Shown here one piece after another: positions 43,921 to 51,337 of a stretch of 64,000 bases of DNA. This DNA is from Mucilaginibacter sp. (GTDB lineage Bacteria; Bacteroidota; Bacteroidia; Sphingobacteriales; Sphingobacteriaceae). Both the position numbers and the translations under genes were made by a program. The notes under the pieces were generated by a model. That model was not told where the DNA came from. It saw nothing but the letters and a program-made list of their open reading frames with translations, and did no database searches. The stretch lies in the NCBI RefSeq assembly GCF_025359345.1, contig NZ_JANYGQ010000025.1, positions 124,001 to 188,000 on the forward strand. The letters run 5' to 3'. The first letter of the stretch is position 1. Each line of letters begins with the position of its first letter.

Positions 43921-45054
43921 ATGAAATTATTCGATGTATACCCTATAAATCCAATCAACATTGTTAAAGGTGTTGGTAGTCTTGTTTTTGATGACAAAGG
44001 CACAGAGTACTTAGATCTCTATGGCGGCCACGCCGTTATTTCTATCGGGCATACTAACCCGCATTACGTAAAACGATTGGAAGACCAGTTGCACCAGATT
44101 GGGTTTTATTCAAACTCTATCGAAATTCCATTGCAAAAACAACTGGCTGAAAAGTTGGGCCACGTATCCGGCAAGGAAGATTACCAGCTGTTTCTGTGTA
44201 ATTCGGGCGCGGAGGCTAATGAAAATGCACTAAAACTGGCTTCTTTTTATAATGGAAAAAAGAAAGTTATAGCTTTTAAAGGCGCTTTCCATGGACGTAC
44301 ATCACTGGCTGTTTCGGCAACGGACAATCCTAAAATTATAGCACCGGTTAACGAAACAGATAACGTAATATTTTTACCATGGAAGGACGAAGCGGCTTTG
44401 GAGCAGGCATTCGCCGAAAATGAAATATCCTCGGTAATTATTGAAGGCATACAGGGAGTAGGCGGCATACAGGTTGCGCCGGAAAGTTTCCTGCAAAAAA
44501 TACGGTCGCTTTGTGATGCCAACAACGCTGTGTTTATCGCTGATTCGGTGCAATGCGGATATGGGCGTACCGGCAAGTTTTTCTCTCATGATTTTGCGAG
44601 CGTTGAGGCTGATATATACACACTCGCAAAAGGCATGGGCAACGGGTTCCCCATAGGAGGTATTATCATATCACCCAAAATTCAACCGGCATACGGCATG
44701 TTAGGTACTACCTTCGGCGGTAATCATTTGGCATGTGCTGCTGGCTTAGCGGTATTGGAAGTAATGGAACGCGATAACCTGATGCAAAATGCAGCCGATG
44801 TAGGCGGTTATTTAATGGATGAGATTAAGAAATTCAAACAAGTTACCGAAGTACGCGGCCGCGGACTGATGATCGGTATCGAACTGCCGGCTGAATTTGC
44901 GCACATGCGTAAAGAGTTACTATTTAAACACCACATTTTTACCGGCGAAGCAAAACCTAACGTGGTGAGGCTTTTACCTGCTTTGAATTTAACCAAAGCG
45001 CACGCTGACAGATTTTTAGAAGCGTTTGCAACCATATTAAATCAACCATCATAA
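43921..45054 (+). CDS. argD: Acylornithine aminotransferase
   Basis: 377 residues, a class III PLP aminotransferase. The PLP lysine is in TLAKGMGNGFPIGG; other landmarks are LFLCNSGAEANENALKLA, KGAFHGRTSLAV and IEGIQGVGGI. The metal/PLP aspartate segment reads FIADSVQCGYGRTG where the family usually has DE-V/I-Q: the aspartate is kept but the glutamate is serine. It transfers an amino group from glutamate to the acyl semialdehyde to make acylornithine. It is followed by argF' after 14 bp. Confidence 0.93.
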   Translation: MKLFDVYPINPINIVKGVGSLVFDDKGTEYLDLYGGHAVISIGHTNPHYVKRLEDQLHQIGFYSNSIEIPLQKQLAEKLGHVSGKEDYQLFLCNSGAEANENALKLASFYNGKKKVIAFKGAFHGRTSLAVSATDNPKIIAPVNETDNVIFLPWKDEAALEQAFAENEISSVIIEGIQGVGGIQVAPESFLQKIRSLCDANNAVFIADSVQCGYGRTGKFFSHDFASVEADIYTLAKGMGNGFPIGGIIISPKIQPAYGMLGTTFGGNHLACAAGLAVLEVMERDNLMQNAADVGGYLMDEIKKFKQVTEVRGRGLMIGIELPAEFAHMRKELLFKHHIFTGEAKPNVVRLLPALNLTKAHADRFLEAFATILNQPS

Positions 45055-45068
45055 CCTTTATACCGGCC

Positions 45069-46019
45069 ATGAAACTATTTTCCTCTGTAAATGATGTTCC
45101 TGATGTAAACGCGCTTGTAAAAGAGGCGCTGCATTTAAAACAGAACCCATATGCTTATAAAGATTTGGGTGAAAATAAAACCATGGCCCTTGTTTTTTTA
45201 AACCCGAGCCTTCGTACTCGTATGAGCACCCAAAAAGCAGCCCTTAACCTGGGTATGAACGTGATGGTGCTGAATATGGATAAAGAAGGATGGGCACTGG
45301 AACTGCGCGACAACATAATAATGAATGGTACTACAGTTGAACACATCCGTGAGGCAGCTGCAGTAATGGGGCAATATGCTGATATCATCGGTGTACGGTC
45401 GTTCCCGGGTTTAAAAGACAGGGATGAGGATTATAGTGAAATGATTTTTAACAAGTTTGTGCAATTTTGCGGGGTTCCGGTGGTAAGTTTGGAGTCGGCT
45501 ACCCGCCACCCGTTGCAAAGCCTGGCCGACTTGATAACAATAGAAGAACTGAAAACCCGCAGCCGCCCCAAGGTAGTATTAACCTGGGCACCGCATATTA
45601 AACCTTTACCGCAGGCTGTGCCGAATTCATTTGCTGAATGGATGTGTAAGGCTGATGTTGATTTTACTATAGCCCAACCGGCAGGATACGAGCTTTGTGA
45701 GGATTTTACCAAAGGTGCAACAATTACCTATAACCAGGATGAAGCGTTGGCTGATGCCGATTTTATTTACGTGAAAAATTGGTCGGCTTACGAGCCTTAT
45801 GGACAAGTTACGCCGATAAAAGAAGATTGGATGCTAACAAATGACCGGTTAAAAATTACCAATAATGCTAAAGTGATGCATTGTTTGCCTGTAAGGCGTG
45901 ATTTAGAGTTATCATCAGAAATACTCGACGGGCCTTCGTCCATAGTTGTTCATGAGGCTGCAAATAGGGTTTGGGCGGCGCAAGCTGTGTTAAAGAGGAT
46001 GCTGGAACGATTAAGTTGA
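45069..46019 (+). CDS. argF': N-acylornithine carbamoyltransferase (probably N-succinylornithine type)
   Basis: 316 residues. The carbamoyl-phosphate motif is NPSLRTRMSTQ (residues 45-55, in place of STRT of ordinary OTCases), and HCLPVRR is near the C-terminus. The segment MNGTTVEHIREAA carries V90 at the position that sets the acyl group: a glutamate (E92 in Xanthomonas) goes with acetylornithine, a proline (P90 in Bacteroides fragilis) with succinylornithine; from published mutagenesis I recall that small residues including valine also favour the succinyl substrate. The acyl group would be removed only after citrulline is made. The next gene starts by overlapping the stop (TTGA). Confidence 0.92.
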   Translation: MKLFSSVNDVPDVNALVKEALHLKQNPYAYKDLGENKTMALVFLNPSLRTRMSTQKAALNLGMNVMVLNMDKEGWALELRDNIIMNGTTVEHIREAAAVMGQYADIIGVRSFPGLKDRDEDYSEMIFNKFVQFCGVPVVSLESATRHPLQSLADLITIEELKTRSRPKVVLTWAPHIKPLPQAVPNSFAEWMCKADVDFTIAQPAGYELCEDFTKGATITYNQDEALADADFIYVKNWSAYEPYGQVTPIKEDWMLTNDRLKITNNAKVMHCLPVRRDLELSSEILDGPSSIVVHEAANRVWAAQAVLKRMLERLS

Positions 46020-46306
46020 AAACCGACGTTATCATTTTGATAGAAATAGACGATTTGGGCAGGCTTTGTATCTGTCCTGAAAAAGAGGAATTTACATTGA
46101 TTTTTAGAACAGCTACAGAAGTTCACTGGGATGGCAAGGGCCGCTTCCTTTATTCGCCTAAGCCACAGGAATGGTCGTACTTTGAATGGTATAAACATAT
46201 CACATCGGTGGTTATGGAGGAGTTTAATTGCGAGCTGTTGCTTAATAGTAATACCCGATTTGATAATCTACCAGAAAATCTGCTGAATCAAATTTTATTG
46301 AAGTAA
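46016..46306 (+). CDS. Small conserved-looking hypothetical protein
   Basis: 96 residues if started at the TTG at 46016, which overlaps the argF' stop (TTGA). The frame is open further up inside argF' but only this part looks like protein. It reads LGRLCICPEKEEFTLIFRTATEVHW, then WDGKGRFLYSPKPQEWSYFEWYKHI. A tryptophan/tyrosine-rich centre and an acidic/basic helix suggest a small folded domain. No family recognised. No ATG start is available, so the start is uncertain, but coding character is clear. Confidence 0.65.
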   Translation: MKTDVIILIEIDDLGRLCICPEKEEFTLIFRTATEVHWDGKGRFLYSPKPQEWSYFEWYKHITSVVMEEFNCELLLNSNTRFDNLPENLLNQILLK

Positions 46307-46328
46307 CCGCAATCGCTAACTTTACAGC

Positions 46329-46940
46329 ATGTTTATCCCATCCGTCAATAAATTTGAAGATACCGACGAAATAGTAGCCTTCATGCAGCGCTACAGCTTC
46401 GCCACAATAATCACCGCTAAAGATGGTATACCAATCGCTACGCATCTGCCGTTCATTATAACACGCGTGGATGATAAAGTTATTTTAAAATCGCACCTCG
46501 CTAAAGCTAATCCACAGTCAGAAGATATAGTCAATAATAAATCGCTGGTGATTTTTACTGAACCGCATGCATACATCTCCCCAAAAAACTACGAAAAAGA
46601 ACTTAATGTGCCGACGTGGAATTACCTCGCGGTTCATGCGTATGGCAACTGCGTTATTTTAGACAGCGAGGAAGAAAAAGCTGCCTTACTTGCAGAAACT
46701 ATAAAATATTACGAGGCCGACTATCTAAAACAATACGAAAGCTTATCGGATGACTATAAACACAAAATGATGAAGGGCATTGTTGCCTTTCAAATTATTG
46801 TGGATGACTTGCAAGCCAAAAAGAAGCTAAGCCAAAACCGCAGCGAAAAAGAGCGGGAGCATATTGTTGAAAGCCTGGGAAAATCTGAAGATAAGAGCGA
46901 ACAGGATATTGCTGCTTACATGAAGCAGCTACCCAAGTAA
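46329..46940 (+). CDS. PaiB-like FMN-binding protein
   Basis: 203 residues. The N-terminus MFIPSVNKFEDTDEIVAFMQ and the segments HLPFIITR, ILKSHLAKANPQ, and YISPKNYEKELNVPTWNYLAVHAYG are those of the PaiB / 'FMN-binding negative transcriptional regulator' family, a split-barrel flavin-type fold. In Bacillus PaiB represses sporulation and protease genes; in other bacteria the role is unclear, and a flavin-linked enzyme is equally possible. It starts 22 bp after the small gene downstream of argF'. Confidence 0.88.
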   Translation: MFIPSVNKFEDTDEIVAFMQRYSFATIITAKDGIPIATHLPFIITRVDDKVILKSHLAKANPQSEDIVNNKSLVIFTEPHAYISPKNYEKELNVPTWNYLAVHAYGNCVILDSEEEKAALLAETIKYYEADYLKQYESLSDDYKHKMMKGIVAFQIIVDDLQAKKKLSQNRSEKEREHIVESLGKSEDKSEQDIAAYMKQLPK

Positions 46941-46990
46941 GATCAAAAGACCTTTTAAGCTTTGCCTTTCGTGTTTTACGTGTAGTTGTA

Positions 46991-47022
46991 TTTGCTAATT
47001 ATATTAGTATTTACTACATTTG
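46991..47022 (+). promoter_or_regulatory. dinB promoter with the TGCTA-N7-TAGTA operator
   Basis: The -33 box TTTG (46991-46994) and a perfect -7 box TACATTTG (47015-47022) are 20 bases apart. The inverted repeat TGCTA-ATTATAT-TAGTA (46993-47009) overlaps the -33 box and runs through the spacer. The -7 box ends 4 bases before the ATG at 47027, so transcription must begin at or beside the start codon. The motif is the reverse complement of the copies before the 2H genes. Confidence 0.85.
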
Positions 47023-47026
47023 TTTT

Positions 47027-48211
47027 ATGCCAGCCAAACGCATCATCATGCATATCGACCTCGATTCGTTTTTCGTTTCAGTGGAGCGAAAATTCGACCC
47101 GTCGTTGATTGGCAAACCTGTAATTATAGGTGGCTCGGCGGAGCGCGGGGTAGTGGCCAGTTGCAGTTACGAAGCGCGTAAATACGGCATCCATTCGGCT
47201 ATGCCAACAAAGCAAGCTTATAAACTTTGTCCGCATGCTATATTTTTACGGGGCTCACATGGGCGCTATGGCGAGGCCAGTCGCGAGGTTACCGAGATCA
47301 TCAATAACGCGGTGCCATTGTTTATGAAAACATCAGTAGATGAGTTTTATGTAGATTATACCGGTATGGACCGCTTTCATAACTGTTATAAACACGCATC
47401 CGAGCTGCGACAAAAAATAATGAAGGATACCGAACTGCCAATATCCTTCGCCATGTCGTCGGGCAAAACGGTATCCAAAATGGCTACTAACCAGGCTAAG
47501 CCAAATGGGCAGCTGTATATTCCACACGGCGCGGAGAAACAGTTTTTAGCACCACTATCCATCACTAAAATTCCGGGATTGGGCGAGAGTACCAGTCAGA
47601 AACTTTTTCAATATGGAATAGAACGCATTGGACAATTGCAAAAAATGGATATCCGTTTTTTAGAGTCGGTATTTGGTAAGATGGGGCGCTTTATTTGGGA
47701 AAAGGCGCAGGGCATTGACCACGGCGAGATCATCCCGCACAGCGAACGTAAATCTATATCAACGGAACACACTTTTCATACCAACATCGCCGACAGGCAA
47801 AATATTGAAACCATTCTCGTTTCAATGACGGAAGAATTATCGTCCAAATTGCGCAAGGAAAACAAACTGGCATCCTGCCTGGCTATAAAAGTGCGTTATG
47901 CCAATTTTGAGACCCACACCCAACAGGAAAAAATACCACTAACTGCCGCCGAACACATACTGATACCCGGTGTGAAAAACCTGCTGAAAAAAGCCTGGAA
48001 CCAGCACCGGCCGATAAGACTAATAGGAGTAAGGCTAAGCAACCTGGCAACCGGAAGTTACCAGATAAACCTGTTTGAAGATAATGAGGAACAGATACGG
48101 CTTTACCAGGCCATGGACAAAATTAACTTTAAGTTTGGCGAGAAAACGGTTTGCCGGGCAGCAGGTATGGAAATTGGAACAAGGAATTTTAATCCGTTTA
48201 TGCGTGGGTGA
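47027..48211 (+). CDS. dinB: Y-family DNA polymerase IV
   Basis: 394 residues. The palm/fingers begin MHIDLDSFFVSVE with the first catalytic aspartates, and KTSVDEFYVDYTG supplies the other acidic pair. A helix-hairpin-helix follows (ITKIPGLGESTSQKLFQYGI), then the little-finger domain to the end. A clamp-binding-like tail is not obvious. It copies past DNA lesions and past stalls with low fidelity. Start 47027 gives MPAKRIIMHID; the later ATG at 47048 would remove the first strand and is unlikely. Its operator is shared with two 2H genes and a 175-residue gene in this window. Confidence 0.95.
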   Translation: MPAKRIIMHIDLDSFFVSVERKFDPSLIGKPVIIGGSAERGVVASCSYEARKYGIHSAMPTKQAYKLCPHAIFLRGSHGRYGEASREVTEIINNAVPLFMKTSVDEFYVDYTGMDRFHNCYKHASELRQKIMKDTELPISFAMSSGKTVSKMATNQAKPNGQLYIPHGAEKQFLAPLSITKIPGLGESTSQKLFQYGIERIGQLQKMDIRFLESVFGKMGRFIWEKAQGIDHGEIIPHSERKSISTEHTFHTNIADRQNIETILVSMTEELSSKLRKENKLASCLAIKVRYANFETHTQQEKIPLTAAEHILIPGVKNLLKKAWNQHRPIRLIGVRLSNLATGSYQINLFEDNEEQIRLYQAMDKINFKFGEKTVCRAAGMEIGTRNFNPFMRG

Positions 48212-48308
48212 CCGCTGATTTAGGGTGATTAAAATGATTTCACTGATTTTGTTCAAACTAAATCTTTATGTAAATCGTTCCCTTAATATGATTATTAATC
48301 GTTTTGAT

Positions 48309-48815
48309 ATGCAAAAGATGACTTTTTCGGCGTTTTTTTGTTTTATGCTGATGTTCGCCTACCAGGTTTCAGCACAGGTAATTGCCGGTAACTACGCCAT
48401 CAAAAACGTCCAACCCGGGATGTTGCTAAGGGTTAAAGATGCCCATTCCGAAAATGGTACACCGATGGTTAGCTACAATCCTGAAAATTGGAAATGCATG
48501 AACTGGGATTTCAAACATGTTGATGGCAATACTTACCAGCTGCAAAACCTGCTTACAAATAAAACTTTTCAAACCAAAGGAAACGCCAGAGCGGGCGCAA
48601 CTTTTGAAGAACAGCCTTTGAACGCAGGTTCTGTTCAGCAGCAGTATGTTTTTGAACCGGCAGGCGTGGACGTTTATATGATAAAATTAAAAGGAACAGA
48701 TCTATATATTACCGCAGACAAAAGCGGTGAAGTAAATTCGCCAATAACACTGTCAGCGAAAACCAACACTGAAAATCAATATTGGGCTATATATCAGCAG
48801 GCACCTACTATGTGA
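48309..48815 (+). CDS. Secreted ricin-type beta-trefoil (RICIN-like) protein
   Basis: 168 residues from the ATG at 48309, which gives a clean signal peptide ending in YQVSAQ; upstream in-frame starts add a non-coding-looking leader. The mature ~145 residues read as a single trefoil: GNYAIKNVQPGMLLRVKDA, then NWDFKHVDGNTYQLQN and QYWAIYQQ, the QxW-like repeats of RICIN domains. Carbohydrate binding is expected. No partner enzyme is adjacent; it sits between dinB and a divergently oriented GNAT gene. Confidence 0.8.
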   Translation: MQKMTFSAFFCFMLMFAYQVSAQVIAGNYAIKNVQPGMLLRVKDAHSENGTPMVSYNPENWKCMNWDFKHVDGNTYQLQNLLTNKTFQTKGNARAGATFEEQPLNAGSVQQQYVFEPAGVDVYMIKLKGTDLYITADKSGEVNSPITLSAKTNTENQYWAIYQQAPTM

Positions 48816-48819
48816 CCGG

Positions 48820-48894
48820 GATTTTTAGGATTCGTTGGATTATAAGATTTAAGCGGACTGAAAAAATCCTACCATCCAATAAATCCTAAAAATC
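48820..48894. repeat. Inverted repeat between convergent genes (GATTTTTAGGATT type)
   Basis: GATTTTTAGGATT-CG-TTGGAT (48820-48840) pairs with ATCCAATAAATCCTAAAAATC (48874-48894), matching at 19 of 21 positions. It begins right after the ricin-like stop and its right arm includes the GNAT stop codon, so it can end transcription from both sides. The word AAATCCTAAAAATC recurs between genes in many Bacteroidota genomes (recollection). Confidence 0.7.
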
Positions 48895-49411
48895 ATAGGT
48901 CTTTCTTCATTAGTAAATCCGTCTGCTTGTCATCACCCAACATAAAATCATGGCTGCCGCAAAGTTCAAAACCTTGGTGCTTATAAAAACCCAAAGCCTT
49001 TTCATTGTGTTCCCATACACCTAGCCATACGTAGGCAAATTGCTTACTTAGGGCTGTATTTATAGCAAAATCGAGCAATTGCTTCCCGATTTGTTTACCA
49101 GGATGCTCGCCTGATACATATATACGTTCAACTTCCAGCGCATTTTTATCCTTGTATTCTGTTTGCGCATCGTTAAAATTTAGTTTGATATAGCCGACGA
49201 TTACGTCGTTGAGCATTGCAAAATAAAATTCAGAATCCGGATTACTAAGCTGGCTTTGCATGTTTTGCATTGTAAACGCAACGGAAGAGTAGGCCTCCAT
49301 ATTTGCAGGCTCATTTAAATGAGCGAAAAACTCGTAAAATGTTTTTTTGCTGTAATCCAACAGTATACCAGCTTGTGATAGTTCTGCCTTTTTGATTTGA
49401 ATGTTCGACAA
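48893..49411 (-). CDS. GNAT-family N-acetyltransferase
   Basis: 172 residues if started at the TTG at 49411 (SNIQIKKAELSQAG), which gives the usual GNAT opening; an earlier TTG at 49447 is possible. No ATG is available near the start. The acetyl-CoA loop is VERIYVSGEHPGKQIGKQLLD (R-x-x-G-x-G/A replaced by PGKQIGK), and the ending LGVWEHNEKALGFYKHQGFELCG is the typical C-terminal half, most like the spermidine acetyltransferase-type subgroup. Substrate unknown. Single gene. Confidence 0.82.
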   Translation of the reverse strand: MSNIQIKKAELSQAGILLDYSKKTFYEFFAHLNEPANMEAYSSVAFTMQNMQSQLSNPDSEFYFAMLNDVIVGYIKLNFNDAQTEYKDKNALEVERIYVSGEHPGKQIGKQLLDFAINTALSKQFAYVWLGVWEHNEKALGFYKHQGFELCGSHDFMLGDDKQTDLLMKKDL

Positions 49412-49496
49412 TTTGATAATTTGAAGATGTTGAAAACCTAAATACAAGAATAATAATTTTCAAATCAACACATCATCAAATTTTAAAAATTAAAAA

Positions 49497-50087
49497 CTAA
49501 TCAAATTGTTCCTGCAGGCGTATCAACCTGTCGATCATTAAATTCAGCTTTTCTTCCTCATTTTTAAACATCCTCGGTTTTAAATAAAAGGTGATGAACA
49601 AAAACCAAATGATGATGGAGCCATAGGTTACCAGTTTAAAGTAGGTGGGTGCATCCTCCAATACCTCAATAAAATACAGCGCCAGGCCAGTGCTTATCAT
49701 CAGCATAAAAACATAGTAAAACCAGCCGATAGTTTTGGTGCGGTTTTTTTGATATTCTTTAAGCGTATTGAGGTATTCCGTTGGGTTTTGAGTGAGGTCG
49801 TGCTTGTTCAAGATGTGGTAGTGGCGTACTATAAGGGACAAGTATAGCAGCATGGTTACTAAAATCAGCAATATGCCGACTATAGTGGCGGGAGAGCGGA
49901 AAGCAAAAAAGAAAGTTATAATAAAGGCGCAAACTATCAACCCAATCATGGCAACAATACCCCAGTAAAGTTTACTGGTTATGCCGCGTATCCCTTTCTT
50001 CACCTGCTTTAACGCCTCGTCCACCGAAAGCTTGTCGTGTTTTGGCTGTCCCTGCCAAACCGACATTAAATGCTCAAATTCTTTCAT
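49497..50087 (-). CDS. Membrane protein partner of the ECF sigma factor
   Basis: 196 residues. Four hydrophobic segments (about residues 40-60, 65-87, 125-145, 150-170) follow a cytoplasmic N-terminal ~38 residues (MKEFEHLMSVWQGQPKHDKL). Its start overlaps the sigma-factor stop by 14 bp. Gene order, overlap and a soluble N-terminal segment ahead of membrane helices suggest an anti-sigma factor, but it lacks the usual zinc-finger ZAS domain. No family recognised. Confidence 0.75.
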   Translation of the reverse strand: MKEFEHLMSVWQGQPKHDKLSVDEALKQVKKGIRGITSKLYWGIVAMIGLIVCAFIITFFFAFRSPATIVGILLILVTMLLYLSLIVRHYHILNKHDLTQNPTEYLNTLKEYQKNRTKTIGWFYYVFMLMISTGLALYFIEVLEDAPTYFKLVTYGSIIIWFLFITFYLKPRMFKNEEEKLNLMIDRLIRLQEQFD

Positions 50088-50571
50088 AGTGGTTATACAA
50101 TTCGGTTAGTTTTTGTTTAATACGATAAATTTTCACCCGCAGATTTCCTTCTGATATCCCCGAAACTTCAGCGATTTCGGGGTATGGCACCTCATCAAGT
50201 ACCAATGTAATAATAATTCTTTCCGATTCTTCCAACTTCGATATGCACTTATAGAGCAGGGCCACCTGCTCGTTTTTTTCAGATACTTCTTCTTTTTTTG
50301 TTTCAGATATTAAGGGTGTAAGCTCGTCTTTTGCCTGTCGTTTTTCCGACCGCAGGTAAGTAAGGCAAGTATTGACAGCAATACGGTATATCCAGGTCGA
50401 TATCATAGCCTGGTTGCGGAATTTGTCGAGGTTTTGCCAGACTTTTAAAAAGGTTTCCTGTAAAAGGTCGCTCGCAGCATCATCATCACCTGTATAACCG
50501 TAGCACAAATGGTAGATTTTTTTTGAATTGGCTTCGTAAATCTTCTTAAAAGCTGCTTCTTTTTCTGCCAC
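50074..50571 (-). CDS. ECF-type RNA polymerase sigma factor
   Basis: 165 residues. Region 2 has the DxxSDLLQETFLKVWQNLDKF core and TWIYRIAVNTCL; region 4 ends with VPYPEIAEVSGISEGNLRVKIYRIKQKL, a helix-turn-helix for the -35 element. The start codon is GTG at 50571. It redirects RNA polymerase to a small gene set under signal from the downstream membrane partner. The 42-bp gap to the 175-residue gene upstream allows co-transcription with it. Confidence 0.92.
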   Translation of the reverse strand: MAEKEAAFKKIYEANSKKIYHLCYGYTGDDDAASDLLQETFLKVWQNLDKFRNQAMISTWIYRIAVNTCLTYLRSEKRQAKDELTPLISETKKEEVSEKNEQVALLYKCISKLEESERIIITLVLDEVPYPEIAEVSGISEGNLRVKIYRIKQKLTELYNHYERI

Positions 50572-50613
50572 TATCAGTTAATTTATTAGTTAGATTTTAA
50601 AACACCAAAGATG

Positions 50614-51141
50614 TTACAACAAATAGTCATTCTTGTAAAACCACGGGAATTTATTTTCAGCCGCTGCAATTAAAGTATTATACTCCTGGCTGTAATCAAA
50701 TTGCAAATCCTCATGCAGCTTATTTATGCTTGCGTTTATTTTTTGCACCTGCCGAACCAGTATCATCCGCAACGGTTTGTACGAGGTGTTGCGGTTGATG
50801 TATTGCAAGTAGTTGTTGCAAAAATTGAGCAACAACTCTATTTCAGCCGGTTTCGAGCCCATGAATTTGGTATACTTGCTTATCAGCCTCAACACCTTAC
50901 GCACGCTTTTCGACGCCAGGTAACTGTGCGACGGCAACTGGCTAAGCATAAAGCCAACTTCGGCCTTTACTTTTTCAACAAACGCATGTTCGTCATTTGC
51001 TTCAAATAGAAGGTAAGCCAGCAATTCTTTGTTTTCCTTTTTATACCGCACCAGTCGCAGGCAAAGCTCGGCAACCTGCTCCTGCGGCAAATGCTGAACT
51101 TCTTTTTTTATATCCTGTAAGCCATAGGTAGTTATGCTCAT
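50614..51141 (-). CDS. Hypothetical all-helical protein under the shared operator
   Basis: 175 residues, cytoplasmic (no signal or membrane helix), built almost entirely of helices rich in K, L and E: YGLQDIKKEVQHLPQEQVAE, then SVRKVLRLISKYTKFMGSK and LLLNFCNNYLQYINRN. Function unknown and family not recognised. It is of interest for its control region: an inverted repeat TACTA-N7-TAGTA lies 21 bp before its ATG, the same motif as before dinB and the 2H genes. It may be co-transcribed with the ECF sigma gene 42 bp downstream. Confidence 0.75.
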   Translation of the reverse strand: MSITTYGLQDIKKEVQHLPQEQVAELCLRLVRYKKENKELLAYLLFEANDEHAFVEKVKAEVGFMLSQLPSHSYLASKSVRKVLRLISKYTKFMGSKPAEIELLLNFCNNYLQYINRNTSYKPLRMILVRQVQKINASINKLHEDLQFDYSQEYNTLIAAAENKFPWFYKNDYLL

Positions 51142-51162
51142 TGTAGTAAATATGCTGCAAAT

Positions 51163-51179
51163 TACTAAATTTTGTAGTA
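51163..51179. promoter_or_regulatory. TACTA-N7-TAGTA inverted repeat before the 175-residue gene
   Basis: TACTA-AATTTTG-TAGTA is a perfect 5-bp-arm inverted repeat with a 7-base spacer, the most symmetrical of the four copies in this window. It lies 21 bases upstream of the minus-strand ATG at 51141. No good TTTG/TAnnTTTG pair is visible beside it. Confidence 0.65.
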
Positions 51180-51337
51180 TAACGCTAATGAGGAGGTATG
51201 GTTTTATACGCGACGGGAATCAAAGACATAAATGTTCATAATACAATTACAACATTGTTTTAGTTAATGCATTTTGATATTATTGTAAAACCAATTATGC
51301 AATCGATTTCACACATGCAAACCAACAAACGCAAAAC

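Noticed and set aside
51163..51179. The inverted repeat as a hairpin terminator of the 175-residue gene or GMC gene
   Set aside because: It is upstream of both genes and has only 5-bp arms with no T-run.
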